64,000 nt of DNA from Emticicia fluvialis (GCF_024793945.1 NZ_JANUSD010000019.1:25315-89314), one strand, 5' to 3'. Shown: positions 36,278-45,408, numbered from the stretch's first letter. Program-made: numbers and translations. The notes: generated from the letters alone by a model not told the origin.

Positions 36278-36518
36278 AACAGAGGGTTGGTATCAATTTA
36301 GGGCGTTTAAATTAAAATGTGGAATATTATACTCACATTGTGGAATATTTTTCTTTTGCCATAAAACAAAAAAACAATACAAGAATTTTCTTTAAAAAAG
36401 TCCAATCTTTTAAATTGCTGATAATCAAAATTTTACAATAACTTTTTTCGTTTTTTTTTCTTGCTGATACTTGTGGGCTATAAATTGATATATATACGCT
36501 TATAAAAAACCTTATGCC

Positions 36519-37946
36519 ATGCTAAATCTCAGCCAGACCCAGAAACAAACTTTAAGAATTTCTCCGTCGCAGATACAACTATTAAACTTTTTGCAACTCT
36601 CAACCATAGAGCTGGAAGAACACATTAAAACAGAACTGGAAGAAAACCCCATGCTTGAAGAAGCCACAGTGGGCGAAGATACAGACGCAGATGATTTTGA
36701 CCGTGACGATAAGGACGCACTTTCTGCTAGTTCGGCCGATTATCTCGACTGGGATGAATACGACGATGATACCCCCAACTATAAAACGCAGCTGAATAAC
36801 TACAGCAGCGATGACGACTTCTACTCGGCGCCTATAATACAGCAAACATCGTGGAGAGACGACCTGAAAGAACAATTGCACGTACTTGCCCTGAACGAAC
36901 GCCAACAATTATTAGGCGATTTTATAATTGATTCTCTTGATGAACACGGCTTTCTGAAATATGATGCTGAAGCACTGGCCGATGACGTATCGTTTACCAA
37001 TAATATATTTGTAGACGTACCCGACGTAGAAGAAGTAATAGCTATTATACGTAATCTTGAGCCTATCGGAATTGGCACATCAAACCTGCAGGAGTGCCTG
37101 TTGATACAACTTGACAAAAAAAGAGAGGAAGGGCAGGATGTTGACCTGGCGTATGATGTTGTGCAGAACAACCTGGACGACCTGGCCGTGCGTAATTATG
37201 AGAAAATTATGCGTTCGAGAGAAATATGTTCAGAAAAACTCAAAAATGCTATAAATCTTATCACCTCTCTGCACGCAAAGCCTATTTCAGAAGAAAACAC
37301 AAGTTCAATTCTTATAAAAGATAACATTATACCAGATTATCTGGTTTTTTATGAAGACAACAAGATTGAGGTGTCACTGAACAGCAATCAGATACCGCCG
37401 TTACGGGTCAATAATTCTTTTAATGATTTAATACAAGGCACGCCCGATAAGGCAGCCGCAAACTATATCCACACAAAGGTTTCTGCAGCTAACTGGTTAA
37501 TTGATGCTATACAGCAAAGAGAAACCACCATGCTGAAAACAATGAAAACCCTGATAAAAATTCAGGAAGAGTTTTTTAAAACCGGACATATGCAGAAATT
37601 AAAACCCATGACCCTGAAAGATGTGGCAGAAATAATAAAAATGGACATCTCGACGGTATCAAGAGTAACCAGCGGAAAATATGCACAGACACCCTTTGGA
37701 ACCATACATCTGAAAGACCTGTTTTCGGGAGGTATCTTTACAGATTCAGGAATTGAGGTATCGAATCGCGAGATTCAACAGACACTGGCGGGTTTGATTT
37801 CTGAAGAAGACAAAAGCGCACCGCTGAATGATTTTCAGCTGGCCGATATGCTGGCTCAGAAAGGGTATCCGATTGCACGGCGTACAGTAGCAAAGTACCG
37901 AGACCATCTGGGTATTCAATCGGCCCAACTCAGACGTGTCTTATAA
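36519..37946 (+). CDS. rpoN: RNA polymerase sigma-54 factor
   Basis: 475 aa. Region I (1-50) is Gln/Leu-rich (L-N-L-S-Q-T-Q-K-Q-T-L-R-I-S-P). An acidic region II (55-95) follows, then the core-binding domain (about 110-290) and the DNA-binding part with its helix-turn-helix (D-V-A-E-I-I-K-M-D-I-S-T-V-S-R). The C-terminal RpoN box A-R-R-T-V-A-K-Y-R is an exact match to the family signature and recognises the -24 element. It needs an activator ATPase; an NtrC-type activator gene follows by 42 bases. The two genes are probably co-transcribed. Confidence 0.96.
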   Translation: MLNLSQTQKQTLRISPSQIQLLNFLQLSTIELEEHIKTELEENPMLEEATVGEDTDADDFDRDDKDALSASSADYLDWDEYDDDTPNYKTQLNNYSSDDDFYSAPIIQQTSWRDDLKEQLHVLALNERQQLLGDFIIDSLDEHGFLKYDAEALADDVSFTNNIFVDVPDVEEVIAIIRNLEPIGIGTSNLQECLLIQLDKKREEGQDVDLAYDVVQNNLDDLAVRNYEKIMRSREICSEKLKNAINLITSLHAKPISEENTSSILIKDNIIPDYLVFYEDNKIEVSLNSNQIPPLRVNNSFNDLIQGTPDKAAANYIHTKVSAANWLIDAIQQRETTMLKTMKTLIKIQEEFFKTGHMQKLKPMTLKDVAEIIKMDISTVSRVTSGKYAQTPFGTIHLKDLFSGGIFTDSGIEVSNREIQQTLAGLISEEDKSAPLNDFQLADMLAQKGYPIARRTVAKYRDHLGIQSAQLRRVL

Positions 37947-37988
37947 TTTCCAGTTTTCAAAATCTTTAAAATTCAACCATTATACTAT

Positions 37989-39425
37989 ATGCAACGTATC
38001 CTTGTTATTGATGATGATACCGATATTTGTCTTTTACTACGCCGCTTTTTAAGCAAAAACGGGTATGATGTGGCTATTGCCCAAAACGGACAAACAGGCC
38101 TCAGTTTGCTGGAAGAGTTTACACCAGACCTGGTAATGACTGATTTTCGGCTGGGCGACTTAGATGGCGGCCAGATTCTCCGTAAAATAAAAGAGCGTTT
38201 CCCTGAGGTGCCGGTACTGATTATTACAGGCTATTCAGACATCAAAATTGCTATAGATGTAATGAAACTGGGCGCTTTTGATTACATCACCAAGCCTCTT
38301 TTCCCTGACGAAATCCTTTTGACAATTAAAAAAGCCTTAGGACAGGAAAAATCCTCTGGCCAGATGCAGTCTGCTATTGAAAAAGACGCAAGTACGGGCG
38401 TTAATAAATCGGCACATAAAACCTCCAGAAGCAAATCTGATAACAGCTACATTTTCGGAAACGGGCCTGAATCAAAAAACCTTTACAGACAAATAGACCT
38501 GGTAGCGCCAACCAATTATAGTGTTATAATATATGGCGAAAGTGGCTCAGGGAAAGAATCAGTAGCACAGGAAATACATAAAAGAAGTAAAAGAGCTAAT
38601 GGCCCTTTTGTTGCCATGGACTGCGGAGCGATATCAAAAGAGCTGGCAGCAAGCGAAATGTTTGGCCATGAGAAAGGCTCATTTACCGGTGCTTTGAATC
38701 AGAAAATAGGGCATTTTGAAATGGCCAACGGTGGTACGCTTTTTCTTGACGAAGTAGCCAACCTGCCATACGATGTGCAGGTTGCTTTGTTACGGGTAGT
38801 ACAGGAACGTAAATTGCGCCGCATTGGGGGTAACAAAGAGATTTCGGTAGATGTAAGAATATTGGTGGCGTCGAACGAACGATTAATGGAAGCCTGCCGC
38901 AAGGGGAAATTCAGAGAAGACCTATACCACCGGTTTAATGAATTCAGCCTTGATGTTCCGCCTTTGAGAGACCGCAAGGCTGATATCATGGAGTTTGCCC
39001 GGTTTTTTCTGGATAACACAAATGATGAACTCGGCAAAGACGTAAAAGGCTTTGAAGAAGACGTAAAAACCGCTTTTTTGAGTTATCCGTGGTATGGAAA
39101 TCTGCGCGAGATGCGCAATGTAGTAAAAAGAGCCACACTGTTGTCAGACGGCGACTATATTGAATCTAAATCTTTGCCTTTTGAGATTATCAACTATTCA
39201 AGGCTTTTGTTCTCAGACCCTATTCAAACGGTGGTGGCAGAAGAGATTGCCCCCAAACAGGAAGACCCCGTTAAGCCGAATCTGAAGTCGGCTGCCCTGG
39301 ACGCTGAATATGAAATGATACTGCAGGTACTTAAACAAGTAAACTACAACAAAAGTAAGGCAGCCCAGGTATTGAGCATTGACCGCAAAACGCTCTATAA
39401 TAAAATGAAGAGCTATAATTTATAA
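37989..39425 (+). CDS. NtrC-family sigma-54-dependent response regulator
   Basis: 478 aa. A receiver domain (1-118; D8-D10, phospho-acceptor D52, K102), a linker, then the AAA+ domain (about 155-385). The AAA+ part has Walker A G-E-S-G-S-G-K-E at 183-190, the sigma-54 contact loop G-S-F-T-G-A at 230-235 (Ser in place of the first Ala of GAFTGA) and Walker B G-G-T-L-F-L-D-E at 249-256. A Fis-type helix-turn-helix is at the C-terminus (about 440-478, K-S-K-A-A-Q-V-L-S-I-D-R-K-T-L-Y-N-K). It opens sigma-54 promoters when phosphorylated, presumably by one of the kinases in this block. It is immediately downstream of rpoN. Confidence 0.94.
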   Translation: MQRILVIDDDTDICLLLRRFLSKNGYDVAIAQNGQTGLSLLEEFTPDLVMTDFRLGDLDGGQILRKIKERFPEVPVLIITGYSDIKIAIDVMKLGAFDYITKPLFPDEILLTIKKALGQEKSSGQMQSAIEKDASTGVNKSAHKTSRSKSDNSYIFGNGPESKNLYRQIDLVAPTNYSVIIYGESGSGKESVAQEIHKRSKRANGPFVAMDCGAISKELAASEMFGHEKGSFTGALNQKIGHFEMANGGTLFLDEVANLPYDVQVALLRVVQERKLRRIGGNKEISVDVRILVASNERLMEACRKGKFREDLYHRFNEFSLDVPPLRDRKADIMEFARFFLDNTNDELGKDVKGFEEDVKTAFLSYPWYGNLREMRNVVKRATLLSDGDYIESKSLPFEIINYSRLLFSDPIQTVVAEEIAPKQEDPVKPNLKSAALDAEYEMILQVLKQVNYNKSKAAQVLSIDRKTLYNKMKSYNL

Positions 39426-39492
39426 ATTTCATTAACCTGAGTACAGTTTTAAATAACCATTATAAAACCTTAACTCTCTAAATACCACAATA

Positions 39493-39957
39493 ATGATTCA
39501 ATTTCAAAAAGACAAAAGCAGTATTATGATTTTGATGGCTGATGATGACCCGGACGACAGAGCGATGACAAAAGAGGCTCTGGAAGAGAATTTTTTATTA
39601 AATGAGTTAAGATTTGTAGAGGATGGTGCCGAATTGATGGATTACCTGCGACGCAACGGTAAATATAGCAACCCAGACAGCTCGCCAAGACCCGGAGTAA
39701 TTTTGCTAGACCTTAATATGCCTAAAAAAGATGGCAGAGAGTGTTTAAGAGAAATAAAATCAGACGATGACCTGAAGAGCATCCCTGTTATTGTACTTAC
39801 CACCTCAAAGGCTGAAGAAGATATTCTGAGAACCTACGACCTGGGCGTAAACAGTTTTGTAACCAAGCCCGTAACATTTGTTGAATTGGTAGAAGTAATG
39901 AAAAACCTGGGCAACTACTGGTTTGATATAGTTCAATTACCCAAACTTAACGCATGA
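39493..39957 (+). CDS. Response regulator receiver protein (Rcp1-like)
   Basis: 154 aa, receiver domain only. Acidic D17-D18-D19, phospho-acceptor D73 in L-L-D-L-N-M-P-K-K-D-G, Thr pair in I-V-L-T-T-S-K, Lys in F-V-T-K-P-V. It is close in sequence to the receiver encoded at 34452. The stop codon overlaps the start of the next kinase gene (ATGA, 4 bases), so the two are translationally coupled and likely partners. Confidence 0.9.
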   Translation: MIQFQKDKSSIMILMADDDPDDRAMTKEALEENFLLNELRFVEDGAELMDYLRRNGKYSNPDSSPRPGVILLDLNMPKKDGRECLREIKSDDDLKSIPVIVLTTSKAEEDILRTYDLGVNSFVTKPVTFVELVEVMKNLGNYWFDIVQLPKLNA

Positions 39958-41393
39958 AAGAACTCGACACAATCAGGGTTTTAATCGTTGATGATGATGA
40001 GGATGATTTCTTCCTGACAAGCGACTACATCAATGACATACAAGGCAAAAAGTTTACTATAGATTGGGCGAAAAATTTTGACAATGCCGTTGAAAAAATC
40101 ATAACTGCAGCGTATGACATTTGTTTTTTCGACTTCCTGTTAGGTGCCAAAACTGGTTTGGACCTCTTAAAGAGAGCCATACAGGAAGGGTGTCAGAGTC
40201 CGATAATCTTACTCACCGGTAAAGGCGACCAGAGAATTGATATGGAAGCCATGAAACTGGGTGCGGTGGATTATCTGATAAAAAACGAACTGGACCCCGA
40301 AAAACTTGAACGATGCATCAGATACTCTCTTGAACGTGCCGATACCTTAAAAACACTACGCGAAAGCGAGCAGCAGTATCGAACCATTTTTAATCATGTA
40401 AGGCAGGGTATAATTGTTACCCAGCCGGAAAGCGGCCGGTTTATTTATTATAATCCGGCCACACTTGAAATGCTTGGCTATGCCGCCGACGAGCTGAGCC
40501 AGATGAGCACCGCCACCATTTTTGAAAAGCCGGAAGTTTGGGAGCAGTTTAATGAAAAACTGGAAGAAAACGGCAACCTTGACAAATTTGAGGCCATTTT
40601 CTTAACCAAAAAAGGAGAAAAGAAAATATGCCTGATTGATGCCCAAAAACAAAAAAACAGCGAAGGCAAAGAATCTTTTCTGAGCATTATACATGATGTA
40701 ACTGCACAACGAAAAGCCGAACGTGAAGCCATGATGCACGAAAAAATGGCTGCTACCGGGCGTTTGGTGCGTACCCTGGCACATGAAGTACGTAATCCGT
40801 TAACAAACATCCACCTTTCTGTTGAGCAACTTGAAAGCGAATTTGATGATGAAGATGCAAAGCTTTTTCTGGGGATTATCAGACGCAACAGCCAACGCAT
40901 CAGCGACCTCATAACAGAACTGCTGAATAACTCCAAGCCATCTGAACTGGCGTTTTCTAAAATATCTGTTCATGAAATTCTGGACGAGACACTAGAGCAG
41001 GCCATAGATCGCATCAATCTGAAAAACATAACCCTTGAAAAACAATATGGGAGCGATGTGCTGCTGAATCTGGACAGAAACAAGATAAAAATTGCATTTC
41101 TGAACATCATAATCAATGCCGTAGAAGCCATGGAAGAAGGCAATGGCGTTTTGATTATTAAAAGTACTATAGATAATGACCTCTGCTATATCTCTATTAA
41201 AGACAATGGCACAGGTATAAGCCCCGAAAACATGAGCCGTTTATTTGAGCCCTACTTTACGGCAAAAAATAATGGCATAGGTCTGGGTCTTGCGGCCACC
41301 TTAAATATTATCCAGTCTCATAAAGCAACAGTAGAGGTAAACTCTGAACTTGGCAAAGGAACCGAATTTATTATTACGTTTTTACTAAAATAA
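39954..41393 (+). CDS. Receiver-PAS-histidine kinase hybrid protein
   Basis: 479 aa, soluble. An N-terminal receiver (1-125; D13-D15, phospho-acceptor D60, K110), a PAS domain (about 137-255, Y-R-T-I-F-N-H-V-R-Q-G-I-I-V-T), HisKA with H277 in T-L-A-H-E-V-R-N-P-L-T-N-I, and HATPase_c (N-I-I-I-N-A-V-E-A-M, D-N-G-T-G-I, G-I-G-L-G-L-A). The receiver placed before the kinase suggests control by phosphotransfer from another kinase. NtrB-like H-box and N-box features and linkage to rpoN and an NtrC-type protein suggest it phosphorylates that activator, which is inference. Confidence 0.9.
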   Translation: MKELDTIRVLIVDDDEDDFFLTSDYINDIQGKKFTIDWAKNFDNAVEKIITAAYDICFFDFLLGAKTGLDLLKRAIQEGCQSPIILLTGKGDQRIDMEAMKLGAVDYLIKNELDPEKLERCIRYSLERADTLKTLRESEQQYRTIFNHVRQGIIVTQPESGRFIYYNPATLEMLGYAADELSQMSTATIFEKPEVWEQFNEKLEENGNLDKFEAIFLTKKGEKKICLIDAQKQKNSEGKESFLSIIHDVTAQRKAEREAMMHEKMAATGRLVRTLAHEVRNPLTNIHLSVEQLESEFDDEDAKLFLGIIRRNSQRISDLITELLNNSKPSELAFSKISVHEILDETLEQAIDRINLKNITLEKQYGSDVLLNLDRNKIKIAFLNIIINAVEAMEEGNGVLIIKSTIDNDLCYISIKDNGTGISPENMSRLFEPYFTAKNNGIGLGLAATLNIIQSHKATVEVNSELGKGTEFIITFLLK

Positions 41394-41423
41394 AATAGCC
41401 ATCGGCTCACCGATGGCTATTTT
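41392..41423. terminator. Bidirectional terminator between the kinase and TspO-like genes
   Basis: Perfect 14-bp stem (41392-41405 with 41410-41423), 4-nt loop, A-run before and T-run after. It lies at the stop codon of the plus-strand kinase and 22 bases from the stop of the minus-strand gene. Confidence 0.88.
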
Positions 41424-41444
41424 GTTATTTTACTTTCTGCTTAT

Positions 41445-42269
41445 TTAATCATCATTAGAGCCTGCCTTCCATAAATAGCCATTTGTAAGCTCAATAAAAA
41501 TGGCTATACCTACAATAGCTATGCCTATCCACGCACACAGTTCTATGTATTTATGATAAATAACGTTATTTCTGCGCTGAGTAATGATTCCGCCTAGCGC
41601 CCAAATGACCGACAACCCAATATAAATACTGCTAAATCTGAAAATGGCTACTATACTTATTATTGCCCCTACTAATATCATAATAAAAGCCCACGACTCT
41701 TCACTTAAACCGAAGCCCTCCCATCCATAGCTAACCAGTAGCGCCGTAACATTGGCAATGGTGGCTATGCAAATCCAGCCAAGGTAAAGACCAAACGGGG
41801 CTTTCAGAAAAAACTTCTCAGTTTTTGATAGCCAGGGGTCAAGGGCTACCAGATAACTGTTTAACACAATAAGCAGCAATAGCAGCAATAGCATGAGTAT
41901 CACACTTAGTAGTATAAGGCCATAATGCCAGGCTACAATCCAGGTCATGTTAATGACACAGGTAAAAATAAACACCACATTAATGTTTTGTACTGAAGAG
42001 CGGGTGTTTTTGTTTTGCTTTAAACCGGGCGAACCGGTAAGCTGAAAAATCAAAAAAACAAGAATAGATAGATAAATTACACCCCAGATTGAGAATGTGT
42101 ACGGAGCAGGGACAAACAAATTTGGATACTGCGCCGAAACCTGGCCTGTATTTTTGCCGTTAATGGGCAGGTAATTTGCCAGAAAATTGATAAATACCAT
42201 TGCCAGATAAAACAGAAAACCAAGTATTAGAATTGAATTGTTTTTAATTGCACTCCTTTTAATTTCCAT
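41445..42269 (-). CDS. TspO/MBR-related tryptophan-rich membrane protein
   Basis: 274 aa, about seven or eight membrane helices. It is longer than canonical five-helix TspO (about 160 aa) but shares its elements: P-N-L-F-V-P-A-P-Y-T-F-S-I-W-G-V-I-Y near the first loop, and A-N-V-T-A-L-L-V-S-Y-G-W later. It matches the extended TspO/MBR-like group annotated as tryptophan-rich sensory proteins. The role is unknown; classical TspO binds porphyrins. Its start overlaps the end of the BrkB-family gene by 11 bases, so they form an operon. Confidence 0.72.
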   Translation of the reverse strand: MEIKRSAIKNNSILILGFLFYLAMVFINFLANYLPINGKNTGQVSAQYPNLFVPAPYTFSIWGVIYLSILVFLIFQLTGSPGLKQNKNTRSSVQNINVVFIFTCVINMTWIVAWHYGLILLSVILMLLLLLLLIVLNSYLVALDPWLSKTEKFFLKAPFGLYLGWICIATIANVTALLVSYGWEGFGLSEESWAFIMILVGAIISIVAIFRFSSIYIGLSVIWALGGIITQRRNNVIYHKYIELCAWIGIAIVGIAIFIELTNGYLWKAGSNDD

Positions 42270-43191
42270 TGCCAGTTAATTTAATTTCGATTTCCTTTTT
42301 TTCCAAAAGCACAGCGTTTTTGTCAGGTTGTATGGGAGTTCCATAATGGCGGGTATAAACTTTGGTAAACTCGGCCCCTAAAAAAAGTATAGTAGACGAG
42401 TAATAGACCCAAAGCAAGATTATTACTACAGAACCAGCCGCACCGAATGTGGTAAGAACAGCTGACTGACCCAGGTAATAACCAATTAAAAACTTACCCA
42501 CCATAAAAAATACAGCAGTTACCCCAGCTCCAAAAAAGGCATCTTTCCAAGCTATTTTCCCATCAGGCAAAACTTTAAAAATAATGGCAAACAGAAGGGT
42601 GATAACGGAAAAGACTATCAGCAGATTAATGACGAAAAAAAAATAGACAGTTACATCTTCAAATAGCAATTGCAGGCGTTGGTTAAAGATATCAAGCAGG
42701 GTATTAACCAACAATGATACAATTAACAAAAAACCAAGTGACAAAATTAATGAAAATGATAATAACCTGTTAAATAAATATTTCAGAATACCAGATTTTG
42801 GCTTAGCCTTAAGCGACCATATAAAATTGATTGAATCCTGAATTTCAGCAAAAACACCCGTGGCACCCAAAAGCAGGGTTATTGTACCTATAATTGCCGC
42901 CATGCCCGACTTTCTGGAAAGGCTTGCATTTTTTATTAACTCCTGCACCTGCGTAGCCGCATCTTTACCTATAAGCCAGTTTATTTGTCCGTAAACTTCA
43001 CCCTGTATGGCTTCACGACCATAAAAAATGCCGGCCACAGAAATAATAACCACAAGCATAGGAGCCAGAGAAAAAATGGTGTAGTAAGATAAAGAAGCAC
43101 TCAATTTGGTTGCATTATCTGAGCTGAATTCATTAAATACTTCTTTGGCAAATGAAATATAGTTTTTCAGCTTTGTTTTCACTGATGTCAT
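42259..43191 (-). CDS. YihY/virulence factor BrkB-family membrane protein
   Basis: 310 aa, six membrane helices. The family start pattern is L-S-A-S-L-S-Y-Y-T-I-F-S-L-A-P-M-L-V-V (about 29-47). The conserved G-A-T-G-V-F-A-E-I-Q-D-S-I-N-F-I-W region and the late L-L-W-V-Y-Y-S-S-T-I-L-F-L-G-A-E-F-T are also present. The family was once annotated as ribonuclease BN in error; its function remains unclear (envelope or transport). It is the first gene of an operon with the TspO-like gene. Confidence 0.9.
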   Translation of the reverse strand: MTSVKTKLKNYISFAKEVFNEFSSDNATKLSASLSYYTIFSLAPMLVVIISVAGIFYGREAIQGEVYGQINWLIGKDAATQVQELIKNASLSRKSGMAAIIGTITLLLGATGVFAEIQDSINFIWSLKAKPKSGILKYLFNRLLSFSLILSLGFLLIVSLLVNTLLDIFNQRLQLLFEDVTVYFFFVINLLIVFSVITLLFAIIFKVLPDGKIAWKDAFFGAGVTAVFFMVGKFLIGYYLGQSAVLTTFGAAGSVVIILLWVYYSSTILFLGAEFTKVYTRHYGTPIQPDKNAVLLEKKEIEIKLTGNGN

Positions 43192-43449
43192 AAAGTGGCT
43201 AGATTTCCGTCAGATTTTTACTTTCCGTATTACACGTTGTTATTGATATGTTTACATTCATAAATAATTTGTACCATACCACCATTGTGCCACAACCCCA
43301 TTGATTGGGGCGTATTTTCTACACTTAATTTCCCAAAACACCACACTTTCTACAATTTTTGACTAAAAACCCGTCTTACCTGCATTTACTAATTATTGGA
43401 ATAACATTTTTAACCTATCTGGTGTAAGTTTCATTAAATTATTGAAATT

Positions 43450-43641
43450 ATGACACCCATCATCTTCATAATAGGAATAATGACCATGTTAAGTATGGCG
43501 GTTGTTTTGTTAAAGATTGTTAGCAACAATCAACAAAACTGGGACGGCAGAACGAGAAGTTCTCAATCTCATGAATTCAATAATTTTATGAAACGAACAA
43601 AACTTTACTCTTCTAAAATGAAGAGAACGCACATTGCGTAA
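43450..43641 (+). CDS. Small single-helix membrane protein
   Basis: 63 aa, unassigned. One N-terminal membrane helix (about 3-24, I-I-F-I-I-G-I-M-T-M-L-S-M-A-V-V-L-L) is followed by a basic, Ser/Lys/Arg-rich cytoplasmic tail ending K-M-K-R-T-H-I-A. An AT-rich leader and divergence from the BrkB-family gene give room for a promoter. Short length makes the call uncertain. Confidence 0.5.
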   Translation: MTPIIFIIGIMTMLSMAVVLLKIVSNNQQNWDGRTRSSQSHEFNNFMKRTKLYSSKMKRTHIA

Positions 43642-43740
43642 GCCAATAATATAGCCATGAAAACCCTCATAAGGTTTACTTGATAGAATAACTAACAGAA
43701 GAAAAATATGTTTTGAAGCGCTGTTTGTCTGATTGCACGG

Positions 43741-43872
43741 ATGCAATTAAAAACAGATTTGCCAGGAAACATGAAAGATAATAACGAAGTACGCTTAGAA
43801 TGCAGTTTCAGCAGTTTTTCTAACGGGATTTCACTGAGCAGTTTAAAGAAGCTCAACAAGAGTTTAGGGTAG
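43741..43872 (+). CDS. Possible small protein before a terminator
   Basis: 43 aa from ATG 43741 (or 33 aa from ATG 43771), ending S-S-L-K-K-L-N-K-S-L-G. It is Ser/Lys/Asn-rich with no membrane segment. The stop is 20 bases before a strong plus-strand terminator, which is the main support. It may instead be part of a non-coding RNA or of the 3' leader of the 43450 gene. Confidence 0.3.
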   Translation: MQLKTDLPGNMKDNNEVRLECSFSSFSNGISLSSLKKLNKSLG

Positions 43873-43892
43873 TGTTTAGGTTAAAAAGGTGG

Positions 43893-43923
43893 TACAAAAG
43901 GGGCAATTTTTGCCCCTTTTGTA
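43893..43923 (+). terminator. Intrinsic terminator of the small-protein region
   Basis: Perfect 14-bp stem (43893-43906 with 43910-43923), 3-nt loop, then TTTG. It ends transcripts coming from 43450-43872. Confidence 0.8.
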
Positions 43924-43963
43924 TTTGTAGTCAGTGTAGCATTATTGCTGGCAAATGCCACTA

Positions 43964-43999
43964 AAAAGGGGCAGATACCTGATCGCATCTGCCCCTTTT
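43964..43999 (-). terminator. Intrinsic terminator of lpdA
   Basis: Perfect 13-bp stem (43964-43976 with 43987-43999), 10-nt loop, and T-run on the minus strand. It lies 17 bases after the lpdA stop. It shares the AAAAGGGGCA stem arm with the plus-strand terminator at 43893. Confidence 0.85.
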
Positions 44000-44016
44000 A
44001 CGATATATATATCTTA

Positions 44017-45408
44017 TTACAAGTGTATCACTTCACCATAAGCCGCTGCCGCTGCTTCCATAATGGCTTCTGACATGGTTGGGTGCGGGTGAACCGACTT
44101 GATGATTTCCATGCCGGTTGTTTCCAGTTTACGGGCAACAACGGCTTCGGCAATCATTTCGGTTACGTTAGCCCCAATCATGTGGCAACCTAACCATTCG
44201 CCGTATTTGGCATCAAAAATCACTTTTACAAAGCCTTCCGGGCTACCGGCAGCTTTTGCCTTACCAGAGGCCGAGAAAGGGAATTTACCCACTTTGATTT
44301 CGTATCCTGCCTCTTTGGCAGCTTTTTCTGTATAACCCACTGAGGCGATTTCTGGTGTACAGTAAGTACAACCCGGAATATTCTTGTAGTCAATCGGCTG
44401 AGGATGATGCCCTGCAATCTTCTCAACGCAGATAATGCCCTCTGCTGATGCTTTGTGTGCCAGTGCAGGCCCAGGAGCTACGTCGCCAATGGCATAGTAA
44501 CCCGGCACGTTGGTTTCTGACCAGTGATTTACAGTAATCTTGCCTCTGTCGGTAGCAATTCCTACTTCTTCCAGGCCAATGTTTTCAATATTTGCAACAA
44601 TACCCGCCGCTGAAAGCACCAGTTCTGTTTCAATTTTTATTTCTCCGTTAGGCGTTTTTACTGTTGCCACACAACCATTGCCACTGGTATCTACTTTCTC
44701 AACGCTAGAGTTGGTGTAAATTTCAATACCTGCTTTTTTGTAGGCTTTTGCCAGTTCTTTAGAAATATCTTCGTCTTCAACCGGAACAATATTTGGTAAA
44801 AACTCTACGATAGTTACCTTGGTACCCATGCTGGCGTATACGTAGGCAAACTCTACCCCGATAGCTCCCGAACCAATCACCAATAGGGATTCCGGTTGTT
44901 TTTCAAGGCTCATAGCTTTGCGGTATTCTATTACTTTTTTACCATCAATGGGTACATTAGGCAATTGTCTGGCTCTGGCGCCGGTAGCTATAATTACATG
45001 CTTGCCTTCCAGTTCAGATTTTTTACCTTCAGCATCAGTAACCTCAACCTTTTTACCGGCTTTTACTTTACCAAAACCATAGATAACATCAATCTTGTTT
45101 TTTTTCATCAGAAACTGCACGCCTTTACTCATGCCGTCGGCCACACCGCGCGAACGCTTAATAACCGCCTCAAAATTGGCATGTGCCTCGCCTACCTCAA
45201 TACCATAATCTTTAGCGTGTTTAATATATTCATAAACCTGGGCAGACTTCAACAAGGCCTTTGTTGGAATACAACCCCAGTTAAGGCATATACCTCCAAG
45301 GTTCTCTTTCTCAACAATGGCAGTTTTCATGCCTAATTGTGAAGCACGAATTGCGGTTACATAACCACCGGGCCCACTCCCAAGTACAATAAGATCATAC
45401 TGTGCCAT
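44017..45408 (-). CDS. lpdA: Dihydrolipoyl dehydrogenase (E3)
   Basis: 463 aa. FAD motif G-S-G-P-G-G-Y at 10-16. The redox-active disulfide is in G-G-I-C-L-N-W-G-C-I-P-T-K (Cys about 41 and 46). The NAD motif is V-I-G-S-G-A-I-G-V-E-F. The C-terminal catalytic H-P-H-P-T-M-S-E is at about 440. It is the shared E3 subunit of pyruvate, 2-oxoglutarate and branched-chain dehydrogenase complexes, and reoxidises dihydrolipoyl groups with NAD+. The E1/E2 genes are not adjacent. It is monocistronic, with its own promoter and terminator. Confidence 0.96.
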   Translation of the reverse strand: MAQYDLIVLGSGPGGYVTAIRASQLGMKTAIVEKENLGGICLNWGCIPTKALLKSAQVYEYIKHAKDYGIEVGEAHANFEAVIKRSRGVADGMSKGVQFLMKKNKIDVIYGFGKVKAGKKVEVTDAEGKKSELEGKHVIIATGARARQLPNVPIDGKKVIEYRKAMSLEKQPESLLVIGSGAIGVEFAYVYASMGTKVTIVEFLPNIVPVEDEDISKELAKAYKKAGIEIYTNSSVEKVDTSGNGCVATVKTPNGEIKIETELVLSAAGIVANIENIGLEEVGIATDRGKITVNHWSETNVPGYYAIGDVAPGPALAHKASAEGIICVEKIAGHHPQPIDYKNIPGCTYCTPEIASVGYTEKAAKEAGYEIKVGKFPFSASGKAKAAGSPEGFVKVIFDAKYGEWLGCHMIGANVTEMIAEAVVARKLETTGMEIIKSVHPHPTMSEAIMEAAAAAYGEVIHL

